From NCBI GenBank assembly GCA_019425005.1, contig JAHYYK010000009.1, forward strand, positions 33,585 through 51,050: a stretch of 17,466 nucleotides of DNA. The letters are read 5' to 3'. Shown here in pieces: positions 13,375 to 17,466 of this stretch; position 1 is the stretch's first letter; the number at the start of each line of letters is the position of its first letter. A model generated the notes under the pieces. That model was not told the DNA's origin. It did not search any database and saw only the letters and a program-made list of their open reading frames with translations. A program made the position numbers and the translations under genes. Origin of the DNA: Collinsella sp. Its GTDB lineage: Bacteria; Actinomycetota; Coriobacteriia; Coriobacteriales; Coriobacteriaceae.

Positions 13375-13555
13375 TTTCAGGGCGGGGTGAAATTCCCCAC
13401 TGGCGGTAAATCGGGCGGTGCCAAAGGGGTGCCGTGGCGTAGGCGAGGCGTCTGCGACCGAGCCGATGAGTCCGCGACCCGTGTGTGCGTTGGTTCGCAT
13501 GCCGGCTGAACTGGTGAGATCCCAGTACCAACGGTTAGAGTCCGGATGAAAGAGG
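13375..13555 (+). ncRNA. FMN riboswitch (RFN element)
   Basis: The conserved RFN blocks are present in order: CAGGGCGGGGTGAAATTCCC (13378-13397) with CCACTGGCGGTAAA, a variable P3 region, GTCCGCGAC (13471-13479), CTGGTGAGATCCCAG (13511-13525), and the closing ACGGTTAGAGTCCGGATG (13531-13548). The region between about 13480 and 13510 carries an extra small stem (GTGCG/CGCAT). The aptamer ends about where the ribU ribosome-binding site begins and no separate terminator stem follows. FMN binding would therefore most simply block translation initiation of ribU, and by coupling the genes after it. Confidence 0.95.
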
Positions 13556-13566
13556 CAGGTGATCTT

Positions 13567-14157
13567 ATGTCTGAACAGTCGCAGCATATCCATTTTGAGA
13601 ACACGAATAGGTGGAGCACCAAACAGCTCGTTACCATGGCGCTGATGTGCGCCTTGGGCGCCCTGTTTATGTATGTGCAGCTGCCCATCCTTCCTTCGGC
13701 GCCGTTTTTGACGTATGACCCGTCGCTGGTACCGGCGATGGTGTGCGGTTTTGCGTATGGCCCCGGCGCCGGCACTGCTGTTGCCGCCATGGCGATCGTT
13801 ATCCATGCGCTCACCACGGGTGACTGGGTCGGTGCGCTTATGAACCTGGTGGCTACGCTGGGTTATATTCTGCCCGCGGCTATCGTCTACCAGAAGATGC
13901 ATACCTATAAGGGTGCCGTGATTGGCCTAGCGCTCGGCGTCATTGCCGCTACGGCGTTGTCTATGGTCGCAAACCTTACCATTGGTGTTTGGTTCTGGTA
14001 TGGCTCGGTCGATGTGATCGCCCCGCTCATGATTCCTGCCGTGCTGCCGTTCAACCTCATCAAGACCGTGCTCAACTCGGTGTTGACGCTGGCGGTGTAC
14101 AAGGCGGTCTCTAATCTCATTACGCCCAAGAAGGACCAGGTCAAAGGCCGCGCATGA
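13567..14157 (+). CDS. ribU: Riboflavin ECF transporter S component, RibU-like
   Basis: A 196-residue membrane protein with about six helices after a polar N-terminus. The motif FLTYDPSLVPAMVCGFAYGPGAG, the following helix with IHALTTGDWVGALMNLVATLGYILPA, and the C-terminal PAVLPFNLIKTVLNSVLTLAVYK are the pattern of RibU, which binds riboflavin and delivers it to the ECF energising module. I use ATG 13567 with AGGTGA (13557-13562). The in-frame ATG at 13546 lies inside the conserved end of the FMN aptamer and lacks a ribosome-binding site. The gene directly follows the FMN riboswitch, which strongly supports the substrate. Its stop overlaps the ecfA start by 4 nt (ATGA). Confidence 0.92.
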   Translation: MSEQSQHIHFENTNRWSTKQLVTMALMCALGALFMYVQLPILPSAPFLTYDPSLVPAMVCGFAYGPGAGTAVAAMAIVIHALTTGDWVGALMNLVATLGYILPAAIVYQKMHTYKGAVIGLALGVIAATALSMVANLTIGVWFWYGSVDVIAPLMIPAVLPFNLIKTVLNSVLTLAVYKAVSNLITPKKDQVKGRA

Positions 14158-16058
14158 TTGAGTGTCGGGGCGTTTCCTTTAGCTATGACGGTGCCGTGTC
14201 GGCACTCGACGGTGTCGATCTGAACATCGAGGACGGGGAGTTTTTCTGCATCCTCGGTGGCAATGGGTCGGGCAAGTCGACGTTTGCCAAGCATCTGAAT
14301 GCGCTGCTGCAGCCCGATGCGGGCACGGTACGTATCAACGGTATGGATGCGTCCGATCCCGAGCTGGTCTACGACATTCGTTCGACCGCAGGCATGGTGT
14401 TCCAGAATCCCGACGACCAGCTGGTGGCAACGCTTGTCGAAGATGACGTTGCGTTCGGTCCCGAAAACCTTGGCGTGCCATCGGCGCAAATTGCGCAGCG
14501 CGTACGCGAGGCGCTGAAGGGCGTGGGCCTGGTGGGCTTTGAGCGCCACGAGACCCATGCGCTTTCGGGCGGTCAAAAGCAGCGTGTGGCGCTTGCCGGC
14601 GTGCTTGCCATGGAACCGCGCGTGCTCATTTTGGACGAGGCGTCCTCGATGCTCGATCCGCGCGGGCGCAAGGGCCTTATGAAGGCCTGTCACGTGCTGC
14701 ACGAACGCGGCATGACCATCGTGATGATTACGCACTTTATGGAAGAGGCCGCCGAGGCCGATCGTGTCGCGGTGTTTCGGGCGGGGCGCGTTGCCATGCT
14801 CGGTACGCCCGAGGAGATTCTGACGCGGGCAGATGGGCTCGTGGAGCTCAACCTGGATATGCCGGCGTCGTGCTGCTTGGGCATGGCGCTTCGTGCGAAG
14901 GGCGTGCCCGTTCATGCGCAGGTGCGCGAGGCGGATATGGTCGCCGAGATTGCGCAGGTATATGCCGACCGGAGTGGGGAAGACACCGCAGGGCGGCCTT
15001 CTGCATCCGATTCTCGTGTGCTCGACAACGTCTCCTCTGCAACCGACGGGACAGCCGTGTCGGAGCCCGTCATCGAGATTTCGCACCTCTCGCATAGTTA
15101 CTCGCTGAGTGCCCGCGAGCGCCGCCGCTGGCATAAGCGCTCGGTCACTGCGGGCAAATCGAGCAAACAGGCTCTCTGGGGAAACGACCCCAGCAGCCCG
15201 TGGGCGCTGCGCGATGTATCGCTGACGGTGCGTCGCGGCGAGTTCCTGGGCTTGGCAGGTCATACCGGTTCGGGTAAGTCGACGCTGGTCCAGCATCTCA
15301 ACGGTTTGATTCGCCCCCAAGAGGGATTCGTTCGCGCGCTGGGGCTCGATCTGTCAAACAAGAAAGACGCCGCCGCGGTTAAGGTCAAGGTCGGCGTGGT
15401 GTTTCAATATCCCGAGCGTCAGCTGTTTGCCGAAACCGTGACGCAGGACGTGGCGTTTGGCCCGCACAACCTTGGCTTGCCGCAAGATGAAGTCGACCGT
15501 CGCGTCGAGTCGTCGCTCTCGCGCGTGGGCCTCGACCTTTCCACGGTCGGCGACAAGAGTCCCTTCGAGCTTTCGGGCGGTCAGCAACGGCGCGTGGCAT
15601 TCGCCGGTGTGCTCGCCATGGAGCCCGAAGTCCTGGTGCTCGATGAACCCATGGCGGGGCTCGATCCGGCTGCGCGCAGGGATTTCCTTGAGCTTATCGA
15701 TCGACTTCACCGCGATGGCCTGACCGTTGTCATGGTTTCGCATAGTATGGATGACCTGGCCAACTGCTGCGACCGCATCGTCGTGATGAACGAAGGTGCG
15801 GTGTTTGCCGAGGGAACCCCCGCGCAGGTGTTTGCACATGCCGATGAGCTCAAGTCGATCGGCTTGGGCGTTCCCGCCGCCCAGCGCATGGCGTTGGCGC
15901 TCGCGGAAGCGGGCGTGCCGCTGCGTTGCGGCGGGCTCTATACGGTTGAGTCGCTGGCCGACGAGCTGACAGATTTGCTGATCGGTCGCTCAGACGGTCC
16001 TTCTAACGTCGCGGACATTGCTAAATCCAAGACGGTCGCGCGAGAGGAGGGCTGCTAA
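14154..16058 (+). CDS. Fused double ATPase of an ECF transporter (EcfA1-EcfA2)
   Basis: A 634-residue cytosolic protein with two complete ABC ATPase halves. Half 1 (about 1-250) has Walker A GGNGSGKST (35-43), the ECF-type VFQNPDDQLVATLVEDDVAFG (82-102), LSGGQ (137-141), Walker B LILDE (158-162) and switch His194, resembling EcfA1. Half 2 (about 305-595) has GHTGSGKST (369-377), VFQYPERQLFAETV (416-429), LSGGQ (473-477), LVLDE (494-498) and His530, resembling EcfA2. A low-complexity linker lies around 270-305, and residues 316-348 look like a basic insertion relative to usual EcfA2. In most Firmicutes the two are separate genes. It starts in the ATGA overlap with ribU and ends in a TAATG overlap with ecfT. 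It powers riboflavin uptake together with those partners. Confidence 0.95.
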   Translation: MIECRGVSFSYDGAVSALDGVDLNIEDGEFFCILGGNGSGKSTFAKHLNALLQPDAGTVRINGMDASDPELVYDIRSTAGMVFQNPDDQLVATLVEDDVAFGPENLGVPSAQIAQRVREALKGVGLVGFERHETHALSGGQKQRVALAGVLAMEPRVLILDEASSMLDPRGRKGLMKACHVLHERGMTIVMITHFMEEAAEADRVAVFRAGRVAMLGTPEEILTRADGLVELNLDMPASCCLGMALRAKGVPVHAQVREADMVAEIAQVYADRSGEDTAGRPSASDSRVLDNVSSATDGTAVSEPVIEISHLSHSYSLSARERRRWHKRSVTAGKSSKQALWGNDPSSPWALRDVSLTVRRGEFLGLAGHTGSGKSTLVQHLNGLIRPQEGFVRALGLDLSNKKDAAAVKVKVGVVFQYPERQLFAETVTQDVAFGPHNLGLPQDEVDRRVESSLSRVGLDLSTVGDKSPFELSGGQQRRVAFAGVLAMEPEVLVLDEPMAGLDPAARRDFLELIDRLHRDGLTVVMVSHSMDDLANCCDRIVVMNEGAVFAEGTPAQVFAHADELKSIGLGVPAAQRMALALAEAGVPLRCGGLYTVESLADELTDLLIGRSDGPSNVADIAKSKTVAREEGC

Positions 16059-16858
16059 TGGAGGCGTTTTCGTTTGGCAGCTACTATCCCGGCGATAGTG
16101 CAATCCACCGCCTGGACCCGCGAACTAAGTTGCTCTTGGGCTTTGTGTTTCTGATCACGACGCTCACGGTTGGCAGCTTCCGCGGACTGGTCCCGGTCGC
16201 AATCTTCGTTGTTCTGATCTATACCGTGTCTCGGGTGCCGGTTCGTCGCGTTCTGTCGTCGATGGCGCCGCTGCTGGCAATCGTCGTTGTGGTCGCGGTG
16301 CTCAACTTGTTTACCGATCAGAGTGGGCGCATCCTGTGGCAGCTCGGCTTTCTGCGGATAAGCGAGGGCTCGCTGCATTCCGCCGCCTTTATGGCGTGCC
16401 GCCTGACCTTGATGATGGCCGGTATGAGCGCCATCACGCTCACCACACCGACGCTCGACCTCACCGCGGGCTTCGAGCGCCTGCTCGCGCCGTTTGCGCG
16501 TGTGGGGCTCCCTGCGCACGAGCTCGGCATGATCATGGGCATCGCGCTGCGCTTTATGCCGCAGTTCGCCACCGAGATGAAGCAGACGGCCGATGCGCAG
16601 GCAAGCCGTGGTGCACGCGTAACGGGTGGCCCGCTCGGCGGCGTGCGTATGCTCGGCAGTGTGGCGATTCCACTGTTCACGGGCGTGTTCCGTCATGCCG
16701 AGACGTTGTCTGCTGCCATGGATGCACGCTGCTATCACGGCGAACAGGGCCGCGCGCGTCTGCATGCGCTTGCATTTGGCCGCGGCGATGCGTTGGCGGC
16801 GGTGGTGACAGCGCTGCTGCTCATCTGCGTCATCGTCATCAATCTTCAACTTGTTTAG
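16058..16858 (+). CDS. ecfT: ECF transporter transmembrane component EcfT
   Basis: A 266-residue membrane protein that starts with the typical SYYPGDSAIHRLDPRTKLLL, followed by several helices (LGFVFLITTLTVG; VAIFVVLIYTV; MAPLLAIVVVVAVLNLF; a C-terminal ALAAVVTALLLICVIVINL). The two cytosolic coupling motifs that contact the ATPases are visible as ADAQASRGA and SAAMDARCY, each carrying the Ala-Arg pair typical of EcfT. It bridges the fused ATPase to the RibU-like S component. The start overlaps the ecfA stop by 1 nt, with GAGGAGG (16044-16050) 7 nt upstream. No terminator is seen after it, so the next gene, 30 nt on, may be co-transcribed. Confidence 0.95.
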   Translation: MEAFSFGSYYPGDSAIHRLDPRTKLLLGFVFLITTLTVGSFRGLVPVAIFVVLIYTVSRVPVRRVLSSMAPLLAIVVVVAVLNLFTDQSGRILWQLGFLRISEGSLHSAAFMACRLTLMMAGMSAITLTTPTLDLTAGFERLLAPFARVGLPAHELGMIMGIALRFMPQFATEMKQTADAQASRGARVTGGPLGGVRMLGSVAIPLFTGVFRHAETLSAAMDARCYHGEQGRARLHALAFGRGDALAAVVTALLLICVIVINLQLV

Positions 16859-16888
16859 GCGCGATTCGAGCGCAGGAAAGGGGTCCCT

Positions 16889-17335
16889 ATGACCGACAAC
16901 GACCGCACGGCGCAGCTCGAGCGCGCCTGTTCGTATCTTAGGCGTATTCCGGCGTGGTATCTCGCCACGATCGACGTGACGGACGGACATCAGCCGCGCG
17001 TGAGGCCGTTCTCGTTTGCCGTGGTCGATGATGGCAAGCTGTGGTTTTGCACCTCGCGCGATAAGGACGTGTGGGCCGAGCTCAGCGCGAACCCCAAGTT
17101 TGAGGTTTCGGGTTGGAAACCGGGGGAGTGTTGGATTGTGCTGACCGGCGAGGCCGCGCTCGAGGACGACGTGGTTGCGAGCGACAAGGTGCGTCAAGCG
17201 GGTTTTAAGCACATGGTGGGCATCGGCGAAGAACACGAGAGTGCCAACGATGGCCGCCTTGCGTTTTTCTCGGTCCGCAATATCGTCGCCCGCTTCTGCG
17301 ATATCGACGGCAGCGAGGAGCGCCTGGAGCTTTAA
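16889..17335 (+). CDS. Pyridoxamine 5'-phosphate oxidase-like (PNPOx) family protein
   Basis: A 148-residue cytosolic protein with GAAAGGGG (16876-16883) before the ATG. It follows the flavin-binding split-barrel pattern: IPAWYLATIDVTDGHQPRVRPFSFAVVDDGKLWFCTS is the first part, and KDVWAELSANPKFEVSGW with CWIVLTGEAALEDD the second. Family members bind FMN, F420 or haem, and many are uncharacterised reductases; I cannot assign a substrate. It lacks the C-terminal extension of true PdxH, so it is unlikely to be the PLP-synthesising enzyme. It lies 30 nt after ecfT, possibly in the same transcript, which would put an FMN-type protein under FMN control. A paralogue follows. Confidence 0.85.
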   Translation: MTDNDRTAQLERACSYLRRIPAWYLATIDVTDGHQPRVRPFSFAVVDDGKLWFCTSRDKDVWAELSANPKFEVSGWKPGECWIVLTGEAALEDDVVASDKVRQAGFKHMVGIGEEHESANDGRLAFFSVRNIVARFCDIDGSEERLEL

Positions 17336-17389
17336 CCCTAGGGCAGCTAAAGCAGCCCCGACCCAAAAAGACTAGTGCTAGGAGGACAC

Positions 17390-17466
17390 ATGGACGGATT
17401 GAATACAGTGTTGGAGTATCTGACGTCGGTGCCGGCGTGGTATTTGGCGACGAGCGTTGACGGGCA
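17390..17466 (+). CDS. PNPOx-like family protein, 3' truncated by the window end
   Basis: Only 25 codons are visible (MDGLNTVLEYL then TSVPAWYLATSVDG), after a good ribosome-binding site GGAGG (17381-17385, 4 nt spacing). The VPAWYLAT segment matches IPAWYLAT in the preceding protein, so the two are tandem paralogues. The gap of 54 nt shows no clear terminator. Confidence 0.7.
   Translation, partial: MDGLNTVLEYLTSVPAWYLATSVDG

Noticed and set aside
13546..13566. Upstream ATG at 13546 as the ribU start
   Set aside because: It lies inside the conserved closing segment of the FMN aptamer and has no ribosome-binding site; ATG 13567 follows AGGTGA.
13905..15320. 471-codon minus-strand open frame across ribU and ecfA
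   Set aside because: Arg/His-rich shadow translation with no domain; both plus-strand genes carry clear family motifs.
16055..17236. 393-codon minus-strand open frame across ecfT and the PNPOx-like gene
   Set aside because: His/Arg/Gln-rich shadow translation without motifs or a start signal; it overlaps two well-supported genes.
1..17466. CRISPR arrays, tRNA or rRNA genes, complete insertion sequences, phage genes
   Set aside because: I saw no regularly spaced direct repeats, no tRNA-like cloverleaf with a conserved T-arm, and no transposase, integrase or phage structural protein in the translated frames.

Overview
The window is a GC-rich, densely coded chromosomal segment. Protein similarity recognised by eye, codon usage (strong GTC/CTC/AAG bias in yebC, groES and groEL) and gene content point to a Coriobacteriia member, most likely Collinsella or a close relative. 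That assignment is inference; no rRNA or tRNA gene is present to confirm it. I see no phage, plasmid, CRISPR or complete insertion sequence.

Layout. (1) 1-1311: 3' part of a multi-pass membrane protein resembling DUF6020. (2) 1476-2282: YebC/PmpR regulator, closed by a strong terminator. (3) 2449-3930: three-gene alkaline-shock envelope operon (AmaP-like anchor, DUF2273-like membrane protein, Asp23/Gls24 protein). (4) 4139-5161: YitT-family membrane protein. (5) 5311-6639: zinc-ribbon, multi-pass, DUF4013-like protein with a Pro-Glu repeat tail, meeting a convergent minus-strand gene at a probably bidirectional terminator. (6) 6780-8243 (minus) and 8412-10049 (plus): a divergent pair of metal-dependent amidohydrolases, M20 and YtcJ types. 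(7) 10050-10967: a 918-base non-coding stretch with several inverted repeats, including a 211-nt nested palindrome. (8) 10968-12998: groES-groEL. (9) 12999-13374: a second giant nested palindrome and a promoter. (10) 13375-16858: FMN riboswitch, RibU-like riboflavin S component, a fused double EcfA ATPase and EcfT, forming one translationally linked riboflavin ECF importer operon. (11) 16889-end: two tandem PNPOx-like flavoprotein genes, the second cut by the window edge.

How the parts work together. The clearest unit is the flavin block. A putative extended -10 promoter leads into an FMN aptamer that ends at the ribU ribosome-binding site. ribU, ecfA and ecfT overlap by 4 and 1 nt, so FMN may control the whole importer. 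The PNPOx-like genes just downstream are candidate flavin users. The Asp23 block and groESL are general envelope-stress and folding functions.

The least ordinary material is non-coding: two giant nested palindromes flanking groESL with matching architecture; a 26-bp motif present twice in opposite orientation with a complement-swapped core; three short REP-like elements placed just after stop codons; and possible leader structures before groES and groEL. I found no gene cluster that I can defend as a wholly new system.
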